A stretch of 64,000 bases of DNA, taken from Xenoacremonium recifei. Taxonomy: Eukaryota > Ascomycota > Sordariomycetes > Hypocreales > Nectriaceae. The notes under the pieces were generated by a model. The model was not told where the DNA came from, searched no databases, and saw only the letters and a list, made by a program, of their open reading frames with translations. A program made the position numbers and the translations under genes. The DNA lies in contig WOFQ01000002.1 of NCBI GenBank assembly GCA_012184525.1, positions 248,001 through 312,000 on the forward strand. The letters are read 5' to 3'. Positions 46,861-57,738 of the stretch are shown here, piece after piece (the first letter of the stretch is position 1; each line of letters starts with the position of its first letter).

Positions 46861-47666
46861 GGGTTCTGGACATTGCTGTAAATATAGACTCACAGTCTAT
46901 AACAGAGCCGAACATTATCAGTAGCAGTTATTGTAATATAGATCACCCCATCCAGATCCCCTTTTCACTGGTGTAAGAGAGGCCCCCCGCCACGTTGACT
47001 TACATGACGCACACGTAAGGGAGGGCAATGCCGACGAGCCCCATGTAGACGCGGAAGTCGGCAATACAATCGAGACGACACCACGATCGTAGACTACAAT
47101 TTAAATGCAATCTTCTTTATAGAAAATATCTTCTTCTCAATAAAAACAACCCCACTGATCTTTTGCTGGACTTATGGCAGTGGCTCGTCCAAGATATTCT
47201 GATCGATAAGGCCGCCGATACGGAAGTCGGGCGGCTCGGCATCGCGTCGTCGCACAGTGCTGCTACAGTACAGGAACTGGGCTGTCTGACCTTGCCCCAT
47301 CCGGTTTAGCCGCAATCACGCAATCGAAGGCCCATGGCTCAACATGCTGCCAGCACCAGGCGACGACAGCAATTCTTCTCTTCTCCTCTTTCAACCTCAT
47401 TTCTCGCCTCTCTCACTGCGGGGGAGCCTTCTGTTCATCTCAACGATCTATTCCATGCTAATATTGCCTTATATGAGGTGCAAGATGACGCTGCTACACA
47501 CAAAATTCTCGTCAGGACCAGTCTGGCCCACCCAAAGCACACCATCGGCGCCCAGGAGCAGCCGGAGCAGGCCCAAAGGACCAAAGGAGTGAACAAAATC
47601 CAAAGCAACAGAGCGCGCGCTAATATCCAGGTCATGTCTCGTTCAAGTGATGGGACAACACTCCGC
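46861..47666. other. Intergenic region with short unexplained ORFs
   Basis: These 800 bp lie between the convergent dehydrogenase and cysteine dioxygenase genes. A 42-codon minus-strand ORF at 47172-47300 has natural-looking protein composition. Otherwise only 3' untranslated sequence is expected. Confidence 0.4.
47172..47300 (-). other. Short ORF of uncertain status (42 aa)
   Basis: An ATG-started frame ends in DFRIGGLIDQNILDEPLP before a TAA. Its composition resembles real protein more than the neighbouring frames do, but it is short, unspliced and unrecognised. It could be a relic exon, a small peptide gene or chance. Confidence 0.15.
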
Positions 47667-48450
47667 CTACTCCTTCAGCAGGCGACCATACGCAGAGAAG
47701 TACTGGCACCCCGTCACATGGCTGCTTCGTCCCGTCTTCTGGTCGAAGATATGGCACCCTTCCTTGGCTACGTTGGGTGGAGTGTACACTGCAAAGTTGC
47801 TGGTCAGCTCTATCAATCTTTGTCGACAAGGTCGACGACTAGGGAGGGGTCGACGAACAGTGCAGGGATACAGCGAAGTCGCTGCCCTTGTTGGAGACGC
47901 GATGGAGTCCCAACTCGTCGGCCATGTAGGCCACCTGGTTCTCCTTATATGTCTTCTCAGAGATCACCTTCATCGGTCCCTCTTCATCACCCTCCTTGGG
48001 GAACTCGAATCGTGTCTCGGTCACCTCGCCTTTGAGGATCTTCATCAGGCAGTGGGCATTACCGTGGTCGTGGATCGGGCTCCCCTTGCCAGGAGACCAG
48101 ACAAGTACAAGCTGTACGGGGTCATCAGTCAGGGGCAAGGTCTTCGATTAAGTGGTCGGACCAGAACCTACCAAGTTGCTCTTGCCGTTGCCCTCGTCGA
48201 CGAGGTTGCGCGTATAACCTCGGCTGCGATCACCAAAGGCATACTGGGACCAAGCCTGGTCGCTGCCATCATAGTCACGCATCAGCTGTGTGAGGAAGTC
48301 GACATCGACGTCGTCACACGTCAGCCCGGACGATGGACCAAGGGCCTCCTTCAACGCCAACACGAGTTCTTCGAAGCGGTTCTGCTGGCACGGCCCGACA
48401 TTGGGGACACCAAGAGGAATCAACGACGCAGTGGAGATGCCGACAGACAT
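47667..48450 (-). CDS. CDO1: Cysteine dioxygenase
   Basis: Non-heme iron enzyme oxidising L-cysteine to cysteine sulfinate, the first step of cysteine breakdown to sulfite. Exons are 48172-48450, 47859-48111 and 47667-47788, with introns 48112-48171 (GTAGGT to CAG) and 47789-47858 (GTTCGT to CAG). They total 654 nt, giving 217 aa. The cupin motifs carry the 3-His iron site: His107 and His109 in SPIHDHGNAHC, and His163 in LGLHRV. Cys114 and Tyr179 (SLHLYTPP) correspond to the cross-linked Cys-Tyr pair of the mammalian enzyme (C93-Y157). The C-terminal CHIFDQKTGRSSHV strand is also conserved. There is no targeting signal, so it should be cytosolic. It is divergently transcribed from the SSU1-type sulfite exporter across 1167 bp. 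Confidence 0.95.
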
Positions 48451-49617
48451 TTTGCAAAGTTATTTGGGATAGGATGGGATGCTACTTGATGGGAAGAGTC
48501 TCTTGAGGATGATGATGATGTGGTCGATGAGGTCTAAAGGGAGGAGGACAGCACACCGACTGGGTATCGAGCGGGGGGTTTACGACGACTCTGCAGCGGC
48601 ATCCCCCGACGCTGTCCTCGCTATCTTTGTCATATCTGTCAGGTGCACACGAATGCCCACGCCGGCGGATAGTAATGCCGATGTCGGATTGTGGGTCTCT
48701 ACGGAATTTCTACGACAAAAGACTCTGAACGGCTGGAGTCGGCGAAGGCTCGAACACTGGAGCCCGCGTGCGATGGAATTTACGATATGGTTGGACGCCA
48801 GCACGCTAAGCGAGCCGGGAAGTGTTCGTCTGTGGGAGGGTTCGTGGGGCGTGTTGATTTGGGAGATTTGGGAGATTTGAGGGCGAGGGGGATTCGCGCA
48901 GGATTTATTTTGAGCACATTTGGAGGGTTGCGATGCGATTTAAAAACAGCCCGGGTCAGCTCGCGGAGTTCTCTCCGATTTGGCAGTGATTTCGCGGCAG
49001 ATCGGCTAATGTACGTTGTCGGTTCGGACGGATTTGCATGGGCATGGATGGAATGCGTGGGAGAATTGGCTGCGATCGGGGGAGCCGGTGCGTCGGCGCG
49101 CTCGATTTGGCCCTGCAAGCCATGGCATCACTGGCTGGCCGGAACTCGGCGACATGGGCAGTCAGCAATACATGCAAATTTCCCCACGAGCTCGCAGGTT
49201 TCCTGGCGATAATTCGGACTGTCGCTAAAACTCTTCCGGTGCACCGAGTGACGCAACTTGACTCATTTTGCTGTATAAATAAAGAGCCTCGTATTTTCCA
49301 ACTCCTTGTATAGTAGTCGTAGCCGAAACTCAACTCAAAGAGCCTCCCGAGATTTTCTCCGCCTTGACTTAATAATCGCCGAAGAAAGACTTGCCACTGT
49401 CCGGTGCCCGTGAGTCAAAGGCCCAGCAAGCCTCCGGCGCCTTCATCGGCTAGATCCACCTCGTTCGACGCCGCCAGCGAAACAAGAGCGGGCGAAACCC
49501 GACGTTTCTTCCATCCGACGCTCCATCCGACGATTCGGCCTCGTACTATTCAATACATCTCTCGTACGTTTACCGCTGGGAACTTGCCGCTGCGAGAGAA
49601 CTGCAAAGACACTCATC
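48451..49617. other. Shared promoter of cysteine dioxygenase and SSU1 genes
   Basis: This 1167-bp region lies between divergent start codons. Open frames on both strands reach 170 codons but carry no domains. It is the expected site of cysteine- or sulfur-responsive control; no known motif was proven by eye. Confidence 0.6.
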
Positions 49618-51062
49618 ATGTCTACCAACACTGTGACGAGCACCTCAACCGCGGCGTCGGTCCAGCAGCCTCCGTGTCAGTCGTCGCTGAACAACTGCGA
49701 TGGGCAGCGGCTTTCGGGCCCTCGGCCGTGCAAGGAGAATGTTGGCTGGCGCAGGATTGTGCGAAACTTCACCCCCTCGTAAGTGAGCCCCTTTTCGTGA
49801 TCGAGTCGAGGAGGTTGTGAGAGATGAGGGAGTCCTGACCGGGTCGTCGCAGATGGTTCGCCATAAACATGGGGACGGGCATCGTCTCAATCCTCCTCCA
49901 TAACCTGCCCTGGAACGGCCAGTGGCTGCAATACATCTCGTACATCTTCTTCTGCCTCAACATCGTCCTGTTTTCCGTCTTCCTGGGCATCTCGGTGGCG
50001 CGGTACACCTTGTACCCAGAGATCTGGGGGGCTATGATCTCCCATCCCGCCCAGTCCCTGTTCTTGGGCTGCTTTCCCATGGGCTTTGCCAGTAAGTTTT
50101 CCTGGGGACTCTCAAGGGAGAAAGGGGGGCTGACAATAATAGCCATCATTAACATGATGATTTTCTGCTGCGCGCACTGGGGTAACTGGCTGATCTACCT
50201 CGCCTGGGCCTTCTGGTGGGTTGACGTGCTTCTGTCCATGGCCACTTGCATCACCATGCCCTTCATCGTCATGCACCGACACCGACCCGGGTTAGAGAAC
50301 ATCACAGCAGCCCTCCTCCTCCCCATTGTCCCCGCTGTCGTCGCGGCTGCTTCCGGAGGCATCGTTGCGGAAGTCTTGCCCAACAAGGCCCACGCTTTCA
50401 CGACCATCATCGCCTCCTATGTGCTCTGGGGCATCGGCGAGGCCTTCTCGGCTTGTGTCTTGGCGCTGTACTTCCACCGCCTGACCATCCACTCCATCCC
50501 TCCCAAGGAGGTTATCGTGTCTGTCTTCCTACCCATCGGTCCGCTTGGACAGGGCGGCTTCGGCATTCAGCAGCTCGGCAAAGTCGCCAAGGACATTGTG
50601 CCTCAATTGGATGCCTTCCCAGGAGTTGCATCCCACGCTGGCGAGATGCTGTACGTCCTGGGTGTCTTCCTGGCATTGGTGATGTGGGGGTTCGCTCTTG
50701 TGTGGCTGTCTTTTGCCCTCATCAGCATCATCACCGTGACTCTGAACCACTTCCCCTTTAACATGGGCTGGTGGGGATTCACTTTCCCTCTGGGCGTCCT
50801 GGCGACTTGCACAGGCGCCCTCGCGACGAACCTTGACAGCGAGTTCTTCAAGGTTTCCACTATGGTATGTTCCTTGAAGTGTGGTCCTCTGATGCAAAGA
50901 CTGACTTCAGACTAGATCCTCTCGCTCTCTGTCGTAGCGCTCTGGTGTGTGGTTGGTGTGAGAACTGTCAAGCTAGCCATCACCGGCGAGATGTTCCATG
51001 CCCCGTGCTTGAAGGACCTGAGGGAGAAGAGCCAGGCCGCGGGATCTGACAGGAGAGTTTAG
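49618..51062 (+). CDS. SSU1: Sulfite efflux pump (SSU1, TDT family)
   Basis: Plasma-membrane exporter of sulfite. Exons 49618-49778, 49853-50091, 50143-50864 and 50916-51062 total 1269 nt, giving 422 aa with all phases matched. A polar N-terminus of about 55 residues is followed by the family start RRIVRNFTPSWFAINMGTGI. About ten hydrophobic helices follow, with signatures LHNLPWNGQWLQYIS, AGIHP-like HPAQSLFLGCFPMG, RHRPGLENITAALLLPIVP, SVFLPIGPLGQGGFGIQQLG and FNMGWWGFTFPLGVLA. The short C-terminal tail (EMFHAPCLKDLRE) is typical of Ssu1 rather than of malate carriers such as Mae1. With the neighbouring cysteine dioxygenase it makes a route that turns excess cysteine into exported sulfite. 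In dermatophytes the equivalent two genes support keratin breakdown by sulfitolysis (established there, inferred here). Confidence 0.92.
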
Positions 51063-51606
51063 GGAAACTCTTGTCTGATCTCTGGTGTGATTCTTGTGGG
51101 TTGGTGATTCAACAAAGTTCGGCGGGCGTCTCAACGATATGCCAAATTTCGTCTATTTCGTGACAGGGTTGCATTATGGCGTTTTTTTGTAGGGTAGATG
51201 ATTATTCAGGGGACGGTTTAGAGGAAGAGGGGCAATTCTTTGCATATTTGGTGAAGAAAAAGGCATTGGGGTAGAAACACAAACGTAGAAAACATAGAAA
51301 TACCTGAATAAATTTCATGGAAGAACAAGAAAAGTTGGGATCCGCGTGAAGCGAGGGGGAATCAGGACGCAGGTTGCATTCATATCAGCGAGATTCAAAT
51401 CCCGGGCAAACCATTGGCGTTGATGCCTCCCCCAGTGCCGAAACCCCCCACCAAGAAAATGTTAGTGGCGGGGCAAATTCAGCATCTCCGGAATTTCGCA
51501 CTTTCTGCGACGGCTGTCAGAGACTTATCAATTAATCATCCCGCCCGCGACCAGGACGAGACCGAGATCGGGGTGCAGCGCGCGGCCCTTGCAGGGAATC
51601 ACCGAG
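51063..51606. other. Intergenic region between SSU1 and TYW1
   Basis: These 540 bp hold the SSU1 3' untranslated region and the TYW1 promoter. No gene is seen. A frame at 51414-51644 overlaps the TYW1 start out of frame and is considered spurious. Confidence 0.55.
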
Positions 51607-53972
51607 ATGGATTGGACGAAAAGCCCGTCGCCTTTGCGGCCTGAGGCCCTGGTTAGTGGTACGTTGCACTGTCCGACACTGGAAGAAGACACAAAGAGCT
51701 GACTGTCGCATTAGAGCTGGTCGATGTCTGGCATGTCCACCGAACGCCCATCATCTTGTCCCTCCTCGTCATCCTCGGCGCCCTCCGGATATACCTGCAG
51801 CTTACTGGGCAGAAGGCGGAGCTGGTAGCTCTACCAAAGGCCTTTGGGGAGCCCGTGACGCCCGTGGAGGTTGTTGTCGACGAGAAGAAGCCTGTGGTCG
51901 CAAGGAGCGAAGAGAAGAAGGAGGTGAAGGCCTACGGCCCGAAGAGGATCAAGGGAGGCATAGTCAAGAAGCCCGTGAAGCGCGAGAAAGAGACGAAAGA
52001 CACCGCCCGCCCTGTCTTGGTGCTCGTCTTCTTCTCGTCCATCACCACCAAGACCGACAAGATCGCACAGGCGTACCTCAAGCAATTGGAAGAAGCGCAG
52101 ACAAAGTTGGCGCAGGACTCTGGTCGCACGTTCTTGAAGCCGGAACTACGCGACCTGTCGGAAATTGACTTTGACGACTACTTCATTACACCCTCCAAGT
52201 CGCACGGCGATGTCGACCTGTTCTATCTCCTTCTCATCCCCAGCTACAACATCGACACCATCAACGACACTTTCCTCGAACATCTCCAGGAGACTCACCA
52301 TGATTTCCGAATTGACACCGCACCTCTTTCCCCTCTTCTGGGCTACTCCGTATTTGGATTTGGTGACAAGGAAAACTGGCCCACGGAACTTGACGGCTTC
52401 TGTTTCCAGGCCAAGGACATCGACAAGTGGATGGCTAAGCTGACGGGCCGGAAACGAGCTTATCCTGTTGGAATGGGAGACATGAAGAGTGATCACTCTG
52501 AAAGACTACAAGAATGGGCCGAAGGAGTTCATGAGGTGATTGAGCATGTTGCCCGCACTGGAAACTTGGGTGAAGGTCTTCCCGGTAGTGGTGCGGCTGA
52601 GGAGAGTGATGTTGAGGATGTTGCCGAAGATGAGGACGATGGTGAAGTGGTCTTTGAAGACGAACAATCAACTAGCCGGGCCCTGGACGATGTTGAAGAT
52701 CTCGGCCGCATGATTCGAAAACCAGGCGGCGAGGACTCGTCTGAGACCAAGGCTCCCTTGGCCGTCGATTTCACCACTTACTCATCTCCCGCAAAGAAGA
52801 GGGCCGTTCAGGGGCCAAAGGAAATGGTGGCCAAGAACTCGCCGACATATGCTGCCCTGACGAAGCAAGGCTATGCGATCGTGGGCTCGCACTCCGGAGT
52901 CAAAACTTGCAGATGGACCAAGTCCGCACTGCGCGGAAGAGGCTCTTGCTACAAGTTCTCCTTCTACGGTATCAACTCGCATCAGTGCATGGAGACCACA
53001 CCATCACTCTCATGTTCAAACAAATGTGTCTTCTGCTGGCGTCACGGAACGAACCCCGTCGGCACTACCTGGCGATGGGTGGTTGATCCTCCGGACCTGA
53101 TCTTCAACGGCGTGAAGGCGAATCATTACCAGAAGATTAAGATGCTACGCGGAATGCCCGGTGTTCGAGCAGAGCGCTTTGCTGAGGCTATGAAGATTCG
53201 CCACTGTGCGCTGTCTCTGGTCGGAGAACCAATCTTTTATCCTTACATCAATGAGTTCTTGGCTATGCTGCATGCTGAGCGTATCTCTTCCTTCTTGGTC
53301 TGCAATGCTCAGCACCCTGATCAGCTGGCAGCGTTGAAAGTTGCCACACAACTCTACGTGTCCATTGACGCCGCTGACAAGGAGTCACTAAGGAAGATCG
53401 ATCGGCCTCTCCACCGAGACTTCTGGGAACGATTCCAACGGTGTCTCGAGATTCTCCGTGAGAAGCGATTCCGGCATCGCACGGTGTTCCGATTGACGTT
53501 GGTCAAGGGTTTCAACGTTGAGGAGGAGGCTGAGGGCTACGCTCGCCTCGTCGAAAAGGGCCTGCCCTGCTTTGTCGAGATCAAGGGTGTCACGTACTGC
53601 GGCACAGCGACCTCCTCAAACGCAGGCCTAAGCATGTCTAACGTTCCATTCTACTGGGAGGTGGTTGACTTCGTCAAGGCACTGGAGAAGCGCCTGCAGG
53701 AGAAGGGGCTGAAGTACGGCATCGCGGCTGAGCACGCCCACAGCTGCTGCATCTTGCTCGCCAGCGACCGTTTCTACGTCGATGGCAAGTGGCACACGCT
53801 CATTGACTACACCAAGTTCTTTGAGCTTTTAGAAGAACGAGGTCCTGACGGAGACTGGACTCCTGAGGACTACATGGGTGAGGCGACCCCTGAATGGGCG
53901 ACTTGGGGCAACGGCGGATTCGACCCGCGTGACGACCGGGTGGACAGAAAGGGGCGCAAGATTGTCACCTAA
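51607..53972 (+). CDS. TYW1: tRNA 4-demethylwyosine synthase (TYW1)
   Basis: Radical-SAM enzyme forming the tricyclic 4-demethylwyosine from N1-methylguanosine-37 of tRNA-Phe, the second step of wybutosine synthesis. Likely two exons: a 45-nt exon 51607-51651 (MDWTKSPSPLRPEAL) and 51717-53972, joined in phase 0; about 766 aa. The long exon has no upstream ATG of its own before the hydrophobic anchor (IILSLLVILGALRIYLQL), so the small exon is inferred. A flavodoxin-like domain follows (VLVLVFFSSITTKTDKIAQA, FGFGDKENWP), then an acidic linker. The radical-SAM domain has Cys448, Cys452 and Cys455 in CSNKCVFC, then TNPVGTTWRW, LVGEPIFYP and KGVTYCGTA. HSCCILLA near the end is characteristic of TYW1. 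The anchor suggests the endoplasmic reticulum membrane, as for other eukaryotic TYW1. The first exon is the only doubtful part. Confidence 0.93.
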
Positions 53973-54343
53973 AAGTTGTAGATTTTGGAATAAAACCCAA
54001 AAAAAAGCAAAAATAGTAAAAATAAAAGAAAATTCAACTTGATGTTGTATTACGGAAACGCTGCCCTGCACTGCCTTTCCTAAGCCCATACCGGGATCAT
54101 TCAACGTACACCTGTTTACACAAAGCTCTATGGAAGCTGAAAGAGCAAGAATATGGTACATCGAAGGCCGTCAGGTCTCCATTTTTTGGTTGCGAGATTG
54201 GGAACGCCGTGAGCGTGCCCGAGCAGATGGACGTAGTAGATTCGGAGGGGATTGATATTTTTTTTTCTTGCTGGGTTGAGTGGAGGGAACCAGGTTTTCC
54301 AAGCGAGAGTCAACCCTCCGAGGAGTCAATTCGTCGGCTGGAC
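53973..54343. other. Convergent 3' region of TYW1 and TOM20
   Basis: These 370 bp lie between convergent genes, with an A-rich stretch near 53985-54035 that may include polyadenylation signals. There is no coding content. Confidence 0.6.
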
Positions 54344-55053
54344 TTAGTCGAGGCCGACGCTGGGGATGTCGCTGATGTTGATACCGCCGTGGGGAGCGGT
54401 GCGGATGTCGAGAGACGAGTCGTAGGCAATCATCTCGGCCAGAATGTCTAATATGGGCTGCGGGAGATAGGTTAGACCTGCGTGAAGTGTTCTTGTCTGG
54501 GACTGGACTGACCTTGGGAACGGTGCTGTCGTAGATGCGGATCAGGTCGCTGGGTGCCGGGTAGACCTTGAGGCCCTTGTAGAAAGCGAGGGCGGACTCC
54601 AGAACCTTGGTAGCTGTAGGGCCAATATCAGCATGCTGTAGATATGGAAGACGGGGAGAAGGGCTCGTACGATCTGAGCTCAGGACCTCGCCGGCCATGA
54701 CCTGCTCGTTGAAGAAGGCCTCGCGCTCCTCTACGCCAGTCGGGAAGCCCTCATCCTTGGCCTCATCGACCTTGGCGCGGATCTGGTCGCGTTGTCGCTG
54801 GCTCGAAGCTTCGGCCTCCTCCTTGGCGACGCGCGCCTGGCGACGCTCGTTTCTCCTGAGGTTGCGGCGGAACTCGGACTGGTTGCGGCGCTGGTAGTCG
54901 AAGTAGATGCAGTAGCCTGGGGGGTTTGGGAAACGTGTTAGTGAGCGGGCAATGGGTGAGAAGCCGTGTCCTGGGCGATGGGGAGAGCTTACCGGCGATG
55001 GCGGCGGCGGCTGTTGCGACGGATGCCGTCACCACGGTGGACGTCTGGACCAT
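54344..55053 (-). CDS. TOM20: Mitochondrial import receptor TOM20
   Basis: Outer-membrane receptor recognising mitochondrial presequences. Four exons on the minus strand: 54993-55053, 54671-54916, 54513-54613 and 54344-54457. Introns are 54917-54992, 54614-54670 and 54458-54512. Together they make 522 nt, giving 173 aa. The start MVQTSTVVTASVATAAAAIAG is a signal-anchor helix. A basic, charged stretch follows (FDYQRRNQSEFRRNLRRNE), then a helical linker. The presequence-binding TPR-like core includes EREAFFNEQVMAGEVL and KVLESALAFYKGLKVYPAP. It ends with PILDILAEMIAY and the fungal tail GINISDIPSVGLD. An in-frame upstream ATG would add a 67-residue low-complexity extension and is unlikely. 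It diverges from EXO84 with 576 bp between the starts. Confidence 0.95.
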
Positions 55054-55629
55054 GCTGGGCGAGGAGGGAGAGGAGGGAGAAGCTGCGGAGGCGGGGCTGA
55101 GGGCCGTTTGGAGGCTCGGGCGATGGAATATCAGGCTCCCGGGGGGTTGGCGATGCTGGAGAGTTGTCGGTGTGCGGTCAATGTCCAAGCTGGCACGTTG
55201 ATATGAGGTAGCTGTTGGAGGCTTCACCAATTTTTTTGGGTTCCATATGGCCAAGGCATGGATGGGATGGCCTTCTGGGGCTCCAGCCAGTGGAGAGGTG
55301 CGCTAATGATAACGCCTGGTCGGAACATTGATTAGGCGGGATGAAAGCTTCTCGGATAATCCCCGGCGAGGCGGAGAGCTCGACCTGACCTGGACCTGGA
55401 TGCTTCGCGGGAGCTCCTTGTCTCGCTACCTATTAGCTGGCGCGATGGAATCGGCTCAGGCACGAATGAAACAAACACCCGCTCACGAGTCACGATTCCG
55501 ATTCAGTCTCCCCTCGCACTTGTCGCAAGCCCAGCCTTTCTTTTGACTGCAATTCAGCCCGCGTTATCTGTTCCTCGTTCACTTTCGAATACCCTCGTCT
55601 AGCGTGTCCACGTATACAGCTCGCCCATC
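55054..55629. other. Divergent promoter of TOM20 and EXO84
   Basis: These 576 bp lie between divergent start codons, with no supportable coding sequence. The part next to EXO84 (about 55500-55620) is C/T-rich leader. Confidence 0.6.
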
Positions 55630-57738
55630 ATGTCTATGTCCTTGCGCAGTGGGAAGAGGAAGAAGCGGCCGACCATCAGCGCTCCTCGACAGATCTCCAG
55701 TCCCATCGCCCAAGATGCTCCAGCGAAAGGAGGCTCATCGTCGGAGCCGGCTGCACGGCCTCGTCCGCGCCCGCCGCCCATGGCCGGAGGAAAGGTAGGA
55801 GTGGTGCCCAACATCAAGACATAGCAAGAATGCTAAATACAAGTCTCCAGACATCCGACCTCGTGAAGCGCCGATACTCGACGCGATTCAACACACTGCC
55901 GACGAGCTACACCGATGGTGCACCACCAATGCCTCCGGCGCCGTCAGTCGATGCGTATGAGTCTCGAGACCGATCGCCTCGACCTCCTCCTTCGCGAGGC
56001 GGAGCTGCGCCGGTGGTCGATGTTAAGGCGTTGAGAGATCCAAACCTAGTGCCCGACCAATACGTATCTACAGTTCTGAGTGATGCGACCGAAGACCAGA
56101 TCCGGGAGTACGAGGACTCTCTGCGGAAGCTCAAGGCTCGGGCGTCAGCCGATCTGCAGCAGAGTGTCATGCAGAACCGCACTCAGTTCATCAAGATTAG
56201 CAAAGAAGCTGAGAAGCTCAAGACGGAGATGCGGGCACTGAAGAATCTCATGTCAGAGCTCAAGGTCAACACCACAGCCCTGAGGCAGGCCTCGATGAAG
56301 GGTGACGAGGCGGGCGGCATGGGCAGCGAGCTTTCCACGGGCCTGAGCAAGCGCGACAAGCGCAGTTCAGTCGCAGATAGGAGCGCGCTCTGGAACTCGC
56401 AGATGCAAGCCTTGTATAAGAATGTCGAGGGGTCGCAGAAGTTCCTCCCTAACGCCGCGGGCCGGCACGTGGTGCAGAACGCAGGGCCGTGGATCGAGTT
56501 GGACAATGCGACGTACAAGTCGCGACGGGCAATGCAGATCTTCCTGCTCAACGATCATCTGCTCATCGCGTCGCGTAAGAAGCGAAAGGTCGATGCCCCC
56601 AAAGCCGACACGCGAGGCCCGATGATGAAGCTCGTGGCGGACCGCTGCTGGCCGCTGTTGGATGTCGAGGTGGTGGATATGTCGAGCACGGGAGAGTCGT
56701 CCAGTGGCAGCCGGAACAAGCTTGCGGATGCCATCATGGTTCGTGGGGTCGGGCAGGAGTCTTTCATCTATCGGACGGAGAAGCTCGAAGACCCCGAGAA
56801 GAAGAGCTTGCTACTAAACGTACGCAAGGCCGTGGAGGAGCTGCGCAAGGGACTTCGTTCTGAGATGGAGGCCAACAACAAGGCACGGGAGACTATCAAC
56901 TACTTTGCCTCTCGCGATCCTGGTCTTCTCCAGAAAACGGAGCTCCTCGAGACGCTCTCAGACATCAAGGACATGCTCATCGAGGTGGATGGCAAGCAGC
57001 AGAACCTCCGCTGGGTAGAGAGCCAGATGGACGAACTGGACATTGACATTGCGTTGCAGCGGTTTGAGCCAGCTGTGGCGCGAGTCGAGAAGCTCAAGGG
57101 GCTGGCTCGCGGGCTGAAGAACAACGCAGTCGCGCAGGACTTCATCAACTTCAAGGTTGAGGAGCGGTGCACCAAGTTGGCGTCCATGGTGGTTCGCGAG
57201 CTGGAGCTGAACCACAGCGAGCAGAACAAGACTCGGCGCAACGTCAGCTTCCTGACGAGGCTGGGCTTTGAGGACAAGGCTAGGGAGGCGTACTTGGGGG
57301 CCAGGAGCGATACTATCCACAAGAGGTCGAGGTTTGTGATCTTCAGTACAGATTTTACTATTCATATGCTAACACATGACCTTCAGGCAGTGCATTTTCC
57401 AGGGAGATCTGCACCTCTACATCTGGGAGGTGTCGTTCGTTTACTTCATGGTCATCCACAACACGGTGCAGTGCTTCCAATCGTGCTTCCCACCGCCGAT
57501 GATGAGCGCCTGCGTCAAGTGGGCGAAGGAGGAGGTCGAGGCCTTCAATGTGATCCTGGCACGACAACTGAGCAGCACGGAGCGTGGCGGACCGGTCTGG
57601 ACCAAGTGCATGGACCGAGCGAAGGAGCATGCGAACAAGTTGAGTGAGGTTGGGTTGGACTTTTCGAACCTCGTGGGACGGGATGCTGATGAGGGTGTGG
57701 CGGGGCTGGATAGTCCGGTTGGACTGGGATTGTCTTGA
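55630..57738 (+). CDS. EXO84: Exocyst complex subunit EXO84
   Basis: Subunit of the octameric tether that docks secretory vesicles at growing hyphal tips. Exons 55630-55794, 55851-57331 and 57387-57738 give 665 aa. Introns are GTAGGA to CAG, and GTTTGT to CAG with GCTAACA upstream of the acceptor. A basic Pro/Ser-rich N-terminus (about residues 1-95) precedes a coiled coil (about 110-195: LRKLKARASADLQQSVMQNR, EAEKLKTEMRALKNLMSELK). A PH-like domain follows (about 225-370: WIELDNATYKSRRAMQIFLL, NDHLLIASRKKR). The C-terminal helical Exo84 domain (about 395-665) ends with SFVYFMVIHNTVQCFQ and MMSACVKWAKEEVEAF. Domain order and length match fungal EXO84. The last exon starts in mid-codon (AG|G). 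Confidence 0.93.

Noticed and set aside
51388..51412. ATTCAAATCCC, resembling a tRNA T-arm
   Set aside because: The flanking bases do not pair into a T-stem and no cloverleaf can be drawn.
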